Part shown: one piece after another, positions 22,991 through 33,839 of the stretch
How the letters are laid out: every line of letters begins with the position of its first letter
How positions within the stretch are numbered: the first letter of the stretch is position 1
Source of the DNA: Acheta domesticus
Taxonomy: Eukaryota; Arthropoda; Insecta; Orthoptera; Gryllidae
NCBI GenBank assembly: GCA_031308135.1
Contig: JAHLJT010009436.1
Span: forward strand, 121,745,608 to 121,809,607
DNA: 64,000 nt
Reading direction: 5' to 3'
The notes under the pieces: model-generated
What the model was told of the DNA's origin: nothing
The model's input: the letters and a program-made list of their open reading frames with translations, nothing else
Database searches by the model: none
Position numbers and translations under genes: made by a program

Positions 22991-24185
22991 GGGTTTTTAA
23001 GCCATAGCATGAAAGGACAATCGAGTTAAAAGCTATTAATTCAAAATGGACATCCAACATTTCTTTTACTTAAGATGACACCGAGTGAATGTTACAATGT
23101 TACAAGGCATGTTGTGAGTCGAAGATGATAACGTTTTGCCATCAAACGTGTAGCTGGAAATCTGCTAAAACAAAATTAACCTGCCCCCATTGAAAGACAA
23201 CTCATCATGCATTGGTGTTTGGCAAGTACACGCTCTGACACATATATTTCATGCACCTGCCAAACACTAGTGCACAATTAGTAGCCTACCAATCAGAGGT
23301 AAATGTTCATCTTCATAATTTAAGATTTTCCACATGTTTCTAGGCGAAAGGTGATTATCTTACATCCTTCTTTATGCCCTAGAAATGTATAACAATTATT
23401 CTGAGACATCTATACAATTTAAGATATCAGAGAAAATAAACATATTATTTCAATGGAATGTAGTTATACGATTAAATTATGTTTCAATTGAATAGTATTC
23501 ATATTTCCAAGTATTTTGAATTTGAATTTGAGGTACTAAAGGTTTTACAGTTTTTCCAAAGAAAATGATTACGTTAAAATATTAGAAATCGTCGATAGTC
23601 GAGCCCGTTGAAAAGTAGACATTGATAAGGAGAAGATACTAACCGCAGAAGTTTGGAACTTTACTTATAAACGGTACGGTAAATAATGTTATTTGATATA
23701 GATTTCACGTTAGATATGTCCACAAATTAATAATGATACATCTCATTTCCACAAGTATAAACTCCAACACTGAACAAGCTACATACACGAGATCTACATG
23801 ACAGTATTACAAAGAAATAAAATTAAACTAGAGGCCTGCAGCAGCAAAACTGCAATCGTTTTTGTGGAAAATGGGGTCTTAGAGCAGCAAAATGTTATTG
23901 CTCCGAGCGGTACACGTGAAGATAGGAAGTTCTTCTTCCTCGTTATCTACGTCACTTACATACTGAGTATGAAAAAATAATCATAACATAAAGTATGAAA
24001 AATTGCGGATTAATATTTTAAAATATCTGTATCATTCACTTAAAATCGAAAATATGTCATTGCTTTTTGTATTCCCGGCATCCTGGATACTTAACAAAAC
24101 CCATCTCACACGTCCAGAGTCTATTTAGTTTTTCGCCAATTGATGTGTAGTTCGAAAATAGTAACATGAGATGTCAATATTAATG
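22991..24185. other. AT-rich spacer with one hairpin
   Basis: AT-rich DNA. The only structured element noticed is the hairpin at 23201-23281, listed separately. Confidence 0.55.
23201..23281. other. Stable hairpin, miRNA-precursor-like
   Basis: The arm TGCATTGGTGTTTGGCAAGT (23208-23227) pairs with 23255-23274 in 17 of 20 positions, leaving a 27-nt loop. Pairing extends imperfectly outward by about 7 nt. The size (about 80 nt), mismatched outer stem and loop are like a metazoan pre-miRNA, but neither arm matches a miRNA seed I recognise. A short inverted repeat of a transposon is an equal alternative. Confidence 0.35.
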
Positions 24186-24189
24186 AAGA

Positions 24190-24556
24190 GAATAATGATT
24201 GAGAAATTAGCAATAATTGAATAAGAAGTACAAACATTTGGAGCATATTTTGAAAAAAATCTCTGGGGCTTCGTATAGAGTACCCCGAAATTTTGAAGAA
24301 AGATTTTCAAAATCGCAGCGCCTCGTGTCGAGCGAGATCGACCGGGGAATATCCGTTTTGAATGAAATCGAACGTATAGGACGCAAGTGGTGTTCACGGA
24401 CGCACAGACAGACGGCCGCACGAATGAAAAAAACAAACACTTTTTCGGCATCAGGGGACCCCAAAACCTGTATTTCCGTTGAAATCTCGAAATCGATTTT
24501 CTGCAGCATTGAATAACTTTCTCAATTACTCGGTTTATACTACATGAGAAAGTAAA
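24190..24556 (-). mobile_element. Interspersed repeat family Y, copy 2
   Basis: Better-preserved copy of the family at 14255-14590. On the minus strand it starts ACTTTCTCATGTAG and contains GGTTTTGGGGTCCCC, then a GTCTGTCTGTGCGTCCGTG block and GAACACCAC. It abuts SINE S1 at its minus-strand 5' end. Overlapping ORFs of 100-160 codons arise in it but have no known domain. Confidence 0.65.
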
Positions 24557-24700
24557 AACAGAAGAACTCCGAGAAAACCTGCTGAGAGCTCGCTTTGTTC
24601 GCCACAAATTCTACCTAGATTGGTCGGGGATAAAACCCGAGTCCCTATGGTGGAAGGCGTACCCGCTAGCCATTCCTCCATGAACCCTCTGGAACTGATT
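24557..24700 (-). mobile_element. tRNA-derived SINE-like element (S1)
   Basis: The minus strand carries an A-box-like TGGCTAGCGGG (plus 24662-24672) and a B-box-like GGGTTTTATCCC (plus 24627-24638), then a body with GTGGCGAACAAAGC and CAGGTTTTCTCGGAGTTC that matches S2 at 16.8 kb. The body runs directly into repeat Y copy 2. Confidence 0.6.
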
Positions 24701-24899
24701 AGATGTGCAGATTGTCATGTAGAGTAAGAAAAGTCGGGAAGAGCGAATACGCAGTGCCTTGTTACAGTACTGAATGGCAAAGGCGTGAGTTGTGAATATT
24801 AGGCAGAAGGCACAGAGCGGAAAAAGGTGAACAATCGTCTGTGAACACTGAACAAAAGTGATTGGTAGCCTGTTACACACACTGCTCTGTTACATAGGG

Positions 24900-25420
24900 T
24901 GAATTCCGAGTGGCTGTCGTCCGGCGCATAAAGGGCCACGCGTGCCAACCTCAGCGCGCGCGGAGCGGTGCAGCGCGGAGTGCAGGGCGGGCGGCGGGAG
25001 CGCGGGCGCAGGCGCCGGTCGCGGCACGAGGGGCAGCGAGTTCACATTTTCATTAGCGGGGGACACGCGGCAATCAAACGTTAAAAAGCGCCGACACGGC
25101 CGCCGGAAAGGGCGGGCAGAGAGGGCGGGGAGGGCGGCGCGCCGCTTGACAAGCGCCGGCCTAATGGCGCGTTCGATTAGGGCTATTTTTCAAAATCACT
25201 GCCCCGACACGGGGCGTCCCCGAGGAGAAAGCGGCGGCGGCGGGGCCGCTGTGCGTCCCGGGCGCGATTACTCAATGTAGCAGTCGCTCACTTCGCGTCG
25301 GAGACTCCCGCCCCACCGCTCCACCTTCGGACGGTGTCGCACAGCGCGGAGGTTGGCAGGGGGACGAGGAACAGCAGGAGGCAGCGAGGAGGAGGAGTAG
25401 AAGGTTGCACCCTACAAGAG
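24900..25420. promoter_or_regulatory. CpG-rich island 12
   Basis: CpG-dense island with homeodomain and other AT words embedded (TTCATTAGC, GGCAATCAAACG, CCTAATGGCGC). It contains the left copy of a composite module (25143-25216) shared with island 23. No coding exon was recognised. Confidence 0.55.
25143..25216 (+). promoter_or_regulatory. Shared composite module, copy A
   Basis: Ordered words CGCTTGACA (25143), then 33 bp later a TATTTTTCAAAATCAC 16-mer (25184-25199), then a GCCCCGACACGGGGC hairpin-like word. The same order and spacing occur at 49020-49090. The middle word resembles a MEF2/TATTTTT-type site. Function is inference. Confidence 0.45.
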
Positions 25421-26300
25421 TACATGTCATTCGAGATTAAACTGAAATCATGCAGGAGATTACTCAAATGAACTGGGGGATTAGTTGAACTTCACATAAG
25501 AGGTAATACATGAAATGTCTCTTGGAATCATTTGATAAAATCAGAGATAACAAGTTTAAAAAAAAACTATTTTATTCGCGAAAGGAAAGAAATAAAAATA
25601 TGGCTTAAAGGGAAGTTGAATAAAAAATTGTGTTTCACGCAAATCTAGCATATATAACAATAATTCAATCTTCTACCAAATAATAAAAATTAGAGTTTAA
25701 TTCATATTCAGTTTAAAAAATAAATTATTATGAATTAAAAATGTGATTATGTTTCGTACATGGTCCACGTTAATTTGAAAACTAATTTAAGCCAATTAAA
25801 ACTAGATTCGAAGTTAGTTAGGATGTAATAAAACGGAATAAACCAATAGCGTATAATAATAGTTGAAATGACCATTTTTTCCACAAAATGTATTAATTTC
25901 AATGCACAAAAATACAACGTGGTTCTAAAATAAATATAAATAAAAATACAATCCTTAACCTGAGTATATTTGTCTGAAATGACCGAAGAATATTTTGATA
26001 AAAAAGTTATCTTATTAAATAAATAAATGCTTTTAAAACATCGAGAAGGTAACGAGATTTTTATCTGACGATCACATCGCTGAAATTTCAAAATCCGCAA
26101 CGAAATTAATGTTTCAACAATAATTAACACACAATTGTAACGTAAATAATTCAATTTAAACTCTATAAAGCGTTTTATAAACGAACCACCACAATGTATT
26201 TCAAGAAACAAGTAGTAATAATAAAATAAATAATGCCAGAAGTATGAGTAATCAGTAATATAATTATCTATATGATAATAATTATTTAAATAATACAGGT
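25421..26300. other. AT-rich spacer with a long open frame
   Basis: Very AT-rich DNA. Its minus strand at 25747-26472 is open for 241 codons; see the separate entry. Confidence 0.5.
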
Positions 26301-26472
26301 TACGTACGATATACGATATTTCATTTTCAATAACTATCAGATTTTCCGTTTGGGCATCATAAACGAGATCTCCGGGATACGATGTTAATACAATATCAGC
26401 GTGTAACCCACTCAAGAGGACCCTGTTGACAAGTATGGGAGAGAGGCACATAACCCAGCCCTGAGCACTCAC
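25747..26472 (-). CDS. Unrecognised 241-codon open frame, possibly containing an exon
   Basis: The frame starts at ATG 26470-26472, at the edge of CpG island 13, and stays open for 241 codons although the DNA is roughly 70 percent AT, where stops should be frequent. The first 55 residues look like ordinary protein (ADIVLTSYPGDLVYDAQTEN). The rest is Tyr/Ile/Phe/Leu-rich and may be intron-like. A plausible internal exon is 26308-26422: the minus strand has a CTTGTCAACAG acceptor before it and a GTACGTAAC donor after it, in the open frame throughout. I do not recognise the family and assign no function. Confidence 0.22.
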   Translation of the reverse strand: MSAQGWVMCLSPILVNRVLLSGLHADIVLTSYPGDLVYDAQTENLIVIENEISYIVRNLYYLNNYYHIDNYITDYSYFWHYLFYYYYLFLEIHCGGSFIKRFIEFKLNYLRYNCVLIIVETLISLRILKFQRCDRQIKISLPSRCFKSIYLFNKITFLSKYSSVISDKYTQVKDCIFIYIYFRTTLYFCALKLIHFVEKMVISTIIIRYWFIPFYYILTNFESSFNWLKLVFKLTWTMYET

Positions 26473-26790
26473 CCCCGTAGTCTTCCAATTAAAGCTGTTG
26501 ACGGAGGGTGCCTGGGCGCCCGCTCACCTGGGGGCGGCAGGGGTGAGTCATCCGAAACGCGACCTGGCGCCCTTCGCCCTCTCCGCCTCCGCCTCGCCCC
26601 TGTCTCCGCCCCCGCCCCTCCCCGCCCCTCTTTGCCGTGACTAACGCCGGTTCTTTCCAGCGGCTTCCTATTGACGCGGTATCGACGTGTGGAAGTTCGC
26701 GCCTGGCCGTGCACGCCACAGCAGCGTCCAACGGCCGAGTAGCACGGGAGGCCGCCGGGTTGCATACCGCTTGTCTCAAGGGGCTGCGAA
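26470..26790. promoter_or_regulatory. CpG-rich island 13
   Basis: GC-rich island with polypyrimidine GC boxes at 26575-26630. It lies immediately upstream, in minus-strand terms, of the long open frame at 25747-26472, so a CpG-island promoter for that frame is conceivable. There is no direct evidence for it. Confidence 0.45.
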
Positions 26791-26799
26791 TTAGTCGAG

Positions 26800-27685
26800 C
26801 GATGGAGAATTCGCAATTCGTCTATTCTATATTTTCCAGTCACGACCAGAAAATATTATGATTCATTTCCAAAATACCACGGATAAGAAAATAAAAATTT
26901 AAGGATAATTACATTTAATACAGTGTAAAATCTTGAGTAAAATTATTTCAAAACTGAAGCATTTGAAATGCAAGAGAAATAAACGAAGTTCCTATTCGTT
27001 TGTTATATGCAGTTCCGCAGCTATAACAAATATACACTTGTACTGCACTCCTGATGTGTATATCATACAACCCCGTTGTTAGGGAAATATGTTGCAATGT
27101 GTAACTGGAGCTCGGTAGTCAAGATGGTCATGGCCTCAAATGTCGATAAACGCATTTTCTAACGACCACTGAAATAACCAAGTTGCTCTGTGTAGAAGAA
27201 TTTTAAAGAATTTTTATGTAATTTTCATGGTTTCCTCTCACCAATATTTATCCGTCTATTCGATGTACCTATGGAATATAGCATTTTGTGTTTGGGCATT
27301 AAATGTATTAACATAACACTCATGTGGAATTTATGTGTTTCAAAAGCCAATTAACGTAATTTCTATTATTCGCTAAAAGTTTATTTCCACTACCACTAAT
27401 TGTATATTATTTATATTATCATGAAATGTCAATAGTTCTAACATTAAGAATAAATTCAAATATCAGAGTAGAGCAGCTGAATTAGAGGAAGTTGAGAACA
27501 ACAAGTTTGCTTTATTCTAAAACTAACGCATTTTTAGTGCAAGAATTGAAGAACAGGAGTCTGCAAATACAGCTACAGAATTTCAAAGTCCACGACAATA
27601 GAAAGTAAGCTAAGAGAAGCACAAGATCTCCAAACAACGTCAATCCCAACATTAAGGTTTCCGGAACACAAGCTCGCAAGTCGTG
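26800..27685. other. AT-rich spacer, nothing recognised
   Basis: AT-rich noncoding DNA without recognised repeats or ORFs. Confidence 0.6.
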
Positions 27686-27689
27686 TCGC

Positions 27690-29010
27690 TTACAGCGAGG
27701 GCGTCTTGTCGGCAGCGTAAAGGAGTCAACAGAATCCCGACAGCGTTCGTCAGGGCTCCTCCCACTTCACCTCTCCCACTCCAAAACGCCCTGCCCTCAC
27801 CCCCTCCCGTTCAACCACCAGGCGCGTTGCGAGGCGCGCGGTGGAGTTGGGCTTCGCAGCTGCCTAAAGCGAGCGGCGTCCCACGCGAGGCCCCGTGGGG
27901 GCGAAGGCCAAAGATGGGGCGTGTGAGTGGGAAGGAGAGAGCTAGATCGGCAGAGAACGAACAAAGAGGAGCGGAGAAGGACGGGGAAGAGAAGGGCGAT
28001 GAGGGACAAAGCACTGGGGAGAGGGGCGAAGCGGGAGGAGGCAAGGTGGCGCGGAGCAAGGTGAGGCTAGTATAGACATGATCGAGTGTGGCAAAGCGGG
28101 AACGTACAAGGTGGGAAGGTGGAGGACGGGGAGGTGCAAGGCGGGGAGGTGCAAGGCGGGGAGGTGCAAGGCGGGGAGGTGCAAGGCGGGGAGGTGCAAG
28201 GCGGAGAGGTGCAAGGCGGAGAGGTGCAAGGCGGGGAGGTGCAAGGCGGGGAGGTGCTAGGCGGGGAGGTGCAAGGCGGGGAGGTGCAAGGCGGGGAGGT
28301 GCAAGGCGGGGAGGTGCAAGGCGGGGAGGTGCAAGGCGGGGAGGTGCAAGGCGGGGAGGTGCAAGGCGGGGAGGTGCAAGGCGGGGAGGTGCAAGGCGGG
28401 GAGGTGCAAGGTGGAGAGGTGCAAGGCGGGGAGGTGCAAGGCGGGGAGGTGCAAGGCGGGGAGGTGCAAGGCGGGGAGGTGCAAGGCGGGGAGGTGCAAG
28501 GCGGGGAGGTGCAAGGCGGGGAGGTGCAAGGCGGGGAGGTGCAAGGCGGGGAGGTGCAAGGCGGGGAGGTGCAAGGCGGGGAGGTGCAATGCGGGGAGGT
28601 GCAAGGCGGGGTGGTACAAGGTTGATAGATATAGGGCTGGGAGGGAAGAGGAGGGGAAGGGAAAGGACGATGAGGGGTGAGAAGTGGCAGGGAAGCCGGG
28701 GAGATGGAAGGGAGGGGCGAGGCGGGGTGAGACGAGTGCAGGTGCGGGCGGGACGGACGGATATCGATCCCGGGCCGCTAATGCGCGGATGATGCGAGCG
28801 TCGGGCGTCGTCATTCATCTTCTGGCGTCCCGTGGGGCCCCGGAGCCCAGGGCCCCAAGATACGCGCGCTGTATCTGCCGCCGCCCGCCCCACCCCACCA
28901 CGCCCCGCTCCAACCCGCGGCGCGCTGCGCAGCGCTGCGCCGCGCCTGGCGGCCCGTGTCATCTCCCTGGAGCTCACGCGCTCGGGAACAATAGTTGACG
29001 TGCCACTGCC
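27690..29010. promoter_or_regulatory. CpG-rich island 14 (largest)
   Basis: Island of about 1.3 kb made of two unique CpG-rich ends (27690-28080 and 28690-29010) around a 15-bp minisatellite. The 415-codon minus ORF and the 234- and 179-codon plus ORFs across it are repeat translations (LAPPR, RRGGA, QGGEV) and are not called genes. Confidence 0.55.
28126..28620. repeat. 15-bp G-rich minisatellite (about 33 units)
   Basis: Tandem GCGGGGAGGTGCAAG. Sporadic single-base variants include GCGGAG at 28201 and 28216, GTGGAG at 28411 and a CTAG-ending unit at 28256-28260. The last two units (28591-28620) are the most diverged. Confidence 0.95.
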
Positions 29011-30565
29011 ACAGAATCCCGGTTCCCACGCTCCACATCTCTGCTGCAGAACCATCATGTGTGATACTCATCCATACGCTATATCCACCCGCATCACAAC
29101 ACCCGCATCATTAATATTACGTTCCTTTCGATAGGCCGAACCAATCGAAGAAATCAATAGCTGTTTTCTTACAACAATTTAAGTACAATTAATGACTGAT
29201 AAATCATGTGAAAAAGATAACGGAACGTGTACAGTTTCAGCTTATCATTAGGATTGACATGAAATAAATAAGCCTCGCATAAGAAACTTGACAAAGTCTA
29301 ATTCATCGCTAAAAGAACGGAGCGGAAATTTGAGAACTGAAAAAGTTGTACCTACGAAATTGAAACAGATTTTTTACAATACGTTACTTTAAGTACCTAT
29401 ATCCATTGTAAATGAGGTCGTCAAACGTAGATATTTGCAAAAATATTCCAATAGAAAGTTCAGTATCATGTGCAAGCCCACAGCCTTTTATAAAAATGCT
29501 CTTGAGGGTCAGAGCTGGATATTTGAGAAGCGTATTGGTGTTACAAATAAAACAGACGGCTCTGCAAAAATTATTGGAAAATGCCGGGATGTGAACATAA
29601 TTACTTCAAGTTTGTCTAATATAATACGGAATAAACCTCGGTAGCGGTAACCAAATATGTTCTTTATCTGTACAAATTATCATTGATAAGAATCGATAGG
29701 TGAACATTACGACTAAAAGCTAAGACACGTTTCACATTTAAGTTTCCAGAAAACTAAAATTTTCACATGTTATTCATATTTATTATATAAAAGACCCAAT
29801 TAGATCATCAATCCAATCATATGCCTCTTCTGTTAATGCTCATTGAACCTGGTAATTTGACATTCGAATCAGAGAACTATTGAAATTTCCAGTAAGACAT
29901 TTCCGCGAAAAAAATTTCATTGAAATTCTCATCGACAAACATTATTCTGAAATATACGAGTGAAGACAGATTTTCTTTCTGTAATCCTACGTCTCCACAT
30001 CGAGACCACACATCGGCGATTTTCCTTATTGAAGATTCGGGAGCTGTGTATAGAAGTAGATACTCAACGGTAGTGGTAATAGCGACGAAGATCTATTGGA
30101 ATTGGCCATTATGAAACTCTGAGGCATTCTGATTCGTACAAGAAGAGGAAGATTCTACGAGTATTGCTTTTAGTTTATGATTATTGGTATTCTATGTAAT
30201 TGGTGTTATATGTATGGTTTATAGGTATTATATATCAATTGTTTAATGAAGAAAAAGCCTGTGAACTACAACTTGTGATTGTAAATTCCCTTAATTTTGG
30301 GTTGTGTTTAACCACTTTTTCCATTTCAGTTTTCAGTGTATTGGTTTAATCAATACTTCATTAAATAACACATTAATTTACCTTTTTTGAGTTATATATT
30401 ATATAATATTTTATCCGATTACTAATCTATCAAATAAACAAAATAAACATTCATACTATGATTTACAATGTTTTTACCAAGAATTTTTTATTACCGCTGC
30501 AAATTTTTACATGAATTTATAAATCAGAAAACAGCAACGAAAGCAAAACTAGCAAATAAAAAGTC
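29011..30565. other. AT-rich spacer, nothing recognised
   Basis: AT-rich noncoding DNA. Overlapping ORFs at 29412-29644 in two plus frames have no recognisable domain. Confidence 0.55.
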
Positions 30566-30569
30566 AGGA

Positions 30570-30870
30570 GGCAGCGATGGGTGAGAGCCGGCGCTGGTGG
30601 AGGTGACGGAAGCGAAGTCAGAGCAGAGTGCGTGTGCGTAAGCGCATTACAGCCGGCGCCCTGGATTACGCCCTGGGCTGCGATTAGCGCCGGGCGCCCA
30701 CACAGGGACAGCGCCGGCCACCGGAAGCGCCCCGCCCCGTCCCCGCCCCCGCCGCCGCGCCAGCACTTCATTTCCTGCGGCTGCTGCTGGCTGCTGCGGC
30801 TGGCGCTGGCCCTTTGTCTTGCAGGGCCTCGTGCTCTGGCACGAGCTCTCTCTCACAGGCACTCTCTGAT
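30570..30870. promoter_or_regulatory. CpG-rich island 15
   Basis: Island with repeated GGATTACG/GCGATTAGC words near 30660-30690 (homeodomain-type GATTA cores), a GC-box tract near 30730-30750 and a CTGCTGCTGGCTGCTGC run near 30780. Repeat X copy 2 starts about 35 bp to the right. Confidence 0.5.
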
Positions 30871-30907
30871 TGACACTCTTCGTCTAATAGATCTTTCTAT
30901 TAGATTG

Positions 30908-31386
30908 AAGGTCCTAGGTGGCCAGTCCTGACGGTGGCGGATTTTCGATAATAGCTGTATAGCTAAGTCGAATTCAACCACTGTGTGGAGAAGAACTCTA
31001 GCGACCGGCTGCTCTGATGGGCAGTTTTCCGTGTTTTCTTCGATCATTGCCAGGTTATTGCCGGAGCGGTAACCTAACAAACGGGGCACGGACTGCGCGC
31101 ACGATCATTGCATCCCCTTCCTTGTCCTATTTTCTTCTCTTACACACAGACATACATATACTTCCCCATAGAGGCATACTTACACTTACATTCACTTCAC
31201 TACCTCACTTGTAGGGAGACCAGATGGGAGCTTAAGAGATTGTCCCTACTTCGGGCGTGTGCCCTGCTGGGAAGACATCTGGAAGGAGGGGGCGATGTTG
31301 ACGGATTTGGCCATTAAGTGAGGTAGGAATCATTGCTACCTCCCGAAATACACATTTACGACACTAACGGGACTAATGGCCATAAC
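30908..31386 (+). mobile_element. Interspersed repeat family X, copy 2 (most complete)
   Basis: Most complete copy of family X, about 480 bp. It starts AAGGTCCTAGG and contains TGTATAGCTAAGTCGAATTC, ACCGGCTGCTCTGAT, TGCCGGAGCGG and CCTTGTCCTATT, a CA-rich middle, GTGCCCTGCTGGG and a CTCCCGA...CGGGACTAATGG end. It serves as reference for the other four copies. No coding frame was recognised. Confidence 0.7.
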
Positions 31387-31389
31387 AGT

Positions 31390-31850
31390 TTACGTGTCTG
31401 AAAACATCAATTATTCACTCAATAAATCAAGTCTATCTATTAGAATCCAGTTTACCAGATATTACGGAGATCTTAATGACAATTTTCGTGGACATTACAA
31501 TGCAACTGTGGGAGGATGAGTTCGAGAGATAGAGAGCAGTGGACTTTTCTTGCTTTTCGAGACGTTTGTTCTCCTCCCCCCAACACCTTCAATAGTTCAA
31601 CTTACATGGATCGAAGGACCAGCTTTTAAACAGGTTGCATCTGTGTATTGAGTTACTGCTATTACGGTTGGGAAAATAAGTTTGCAAATGACATAAGAAA
31701 AACATATATTAAATTTAAGCACTAAATACTACAATGTTTAACAAACGGTTACATATATACATCCTTTATTGCTCGAGTCGGGGAACACAAGCTCGAGGAA
31801 ATTGTGTTTGAAACAGTTGCTGCCCAACGCCTTCTAAACATCTTCACGTA
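31390..31850. other. AT-rich spacer
   Basis: AT-rich DNA with no recognised feature. Confidence 0.55.
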
Positions 31851-31869
31851 ACGCGTGGCGCCGCCGGCG

Positions 31870-32172
31870 TTGCCAAGTTGCGCCGCCTCAGGGAAAGCGG
31901 GCGGAAAGGTTGCGCTGTAAAAACAATCTTATATTGGCGCTCGTCAGAAGCACCGTTGCAACACATTCACTAGCACTGTGGTACTGTCAACATTATCAAG
32001 TTCTGTCCGCCTTAGGAAACGCGGAGCAGGAAGGCTTGCAGTGCAGAACCGAATTTGTATTGGCTTTCGTCAGAAACACCGTTACAACACACTCACTAAC
32101 ACTGTGGTACTGTCAGCATTATTAAGTTCTGCCCGCCTTAGGAAACGCGGAGCAGGAAGGCTTGCAGTGTAT
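31870..32172. repeat. Tandem repeat with a unit of about 125 bp (2.4 copies)
   Basis: The word CCGCCTTAGGAAACGCGGAG and the following AGGAAGGCTTGCAGTG occur at 32008 and 32134, 126 bp apart. A more diverged unit with CGCCGCCTCAGGGAAAGCGG lies about 124 bp upstream at 31881. Each unit continues with a TATTGGC.(T/C)TCGTCAGAA word and CACTGTGGTACTGTCA. It could be a short satellite fragment. Overlapping ORFs of 70-80 codons follow the repeat. Confidence 0.8.
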
Positions 32173-32344
32173 AAACTGCTCATTTTAGTTACCAAAACAC
32201 TACACTTGAGAAAATAAAGCAAGCAGCACGCGTCGAAGACAACGGCTGCCAACACGCCATTACGATCCTTTCTGCTGCAAGACTCAGAACAGACTGACTG
32301 TGGCGTCGGGTGACGCAGGAAGGAAAGAGGGGTCGCAGCCAATG

Positions 32345-33835
32345 AACGTGCGTCATTGGTAATTGTGAATTGCTAAATAAGTTTTAAGCGTTTGAGTTTA
32401 ATAGATTTGGTTAGCATTTCAAAGTAGATTTTGAAATTGTTGAATTTTGAAATTATAAATTTGTTTGAACTGATGCGTTTTTCATTTGCTTTTATAACAG
32501 TGATTACGAATTCGCGGAAGCGATGTGGCGGCTTATTGTTGTCTTCGATTTTGTGCCGGAATTAAGAATGGATGTACTGCACAATTATTTTACGGACGTG
32601 CCTTTTAAATTTTGTGGAGTTGTATTTGCTCCACTGTCCCCCCAGAAATATTGTAATTAATTATTTATTTATTAATTTATGTAGTGTGCTCCGACAGCAA
32701 CCACGCAAAATAATTAACTCGAAACAAAATTTGATTTTTTGACACTTATCTCCAGAAATTCGACTCTTCTATTCAAAAGACGGGGAGCAGTTAAATTAAT
32801 TTTTGCATGTATAGAAACGATATATAAATTTACTTCGTATTAAATGTCAAAAACAACAACTCCGCTACAAGCTACTTTTCCCCCACACTAAGTTTCTTTC
32901 GGCTTATTATTTAATCAGAACTGTTGGCATTTATATCATCTGTTGTCGTTTATATCAATCTTTGTTTTACGTTAATTTAGCAATTAAAAATCATTCAATC
33001 CCAAATCATCCCATATGCATTGGAAATGAGCAAACATTCGAATCCCACCCAATCGGTGAAAGGTAATTTAAGAATAACTATTATCTCGAAAACTAAGACG
33101 TCTAAAATGATCTATATCAGTATTTCAAAGAACACTAAAATATTAAAAGTTACGCGAATTCAGCAAAAATAAATCAATAAAAATGGTTCCAGGGTTCAGA
33201 GGAATTGAAGTTCAGGGTTCAGAGGAACAGAGGAATTGAAACAGCAAAACAGTAAAAATGCTTCCAGGGTTATAGTATTAAATAGATCTTTGATGACATC
33301 CATTTCTGCGACAGGTAATTTGAAATAAAACAAAAACTCTCATGTTCTCATTGTACTTTGTCTTTTCATGTTGAGTTCTACTATGTAGCAGTGATAGAAT
33401 AACGGAATACGTTTGAAAGCGTTCTTTATCAACTAAGCTACAAAACGCGTTCTATAACACGCGAATACCATTTGTGCTTCAAGTACTGAGATACGGCATT
33501 GATTTGTAGGACCTGCCAATTCCACATGCATTTTGCAGCTATATATTACACGGAAAAAAGATATCCACGAAAACGAGAAGCTTTACCGACGCTGTAAGGC
33601 GTCTCCTCACGACCAAGATTAACGTACGTTTCAAAGTGGTATCACATTTTCAAGCACTTAAGGACACAGCGTCTTCGCTGCAGCCAAAGTTGAAAGCTAA
33701 AGCAGTATGAAGTATCTTAAAAGAAGAGAGGAAACAAAATACGCCCCGTAATTCTTTGTTACTGAACACATCACTGTGTAACTGGATCCGAGGACGCGAA
33801 CGCACTTTGTTCCCACAAGGATTCCGCTCGTTCAA
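32345..33835. other. AT-rich spacer with a small local duplication
   Basis: AT-rich DNA. At 33183-33270 the words CCAGGGTT and AGAGGAATTGAA are repeated two to three times in a short local duplication. No gene was recognised. Confidence 0.55.
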
Positions 33836-33839
33836 AAAA

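Noticed and set aside
22284..23060. 258-codon Pro/Ala/His ORF
   Set aside because: Arises from the GGGGC array and GC-rich flanks; no domain.
24612..24690. Functional tRNA gene
   Set aside because: A- and B-box-like words are present, but acceptor and anticodon stems do not fold into a canonical cloverleaf, and a SINE body follows.
27811..29058. 415-codon minus-strand ORF
   Set aside because: Mostly LAPPR repeats from the 15-bp array, with equally open frames on the plus strand.
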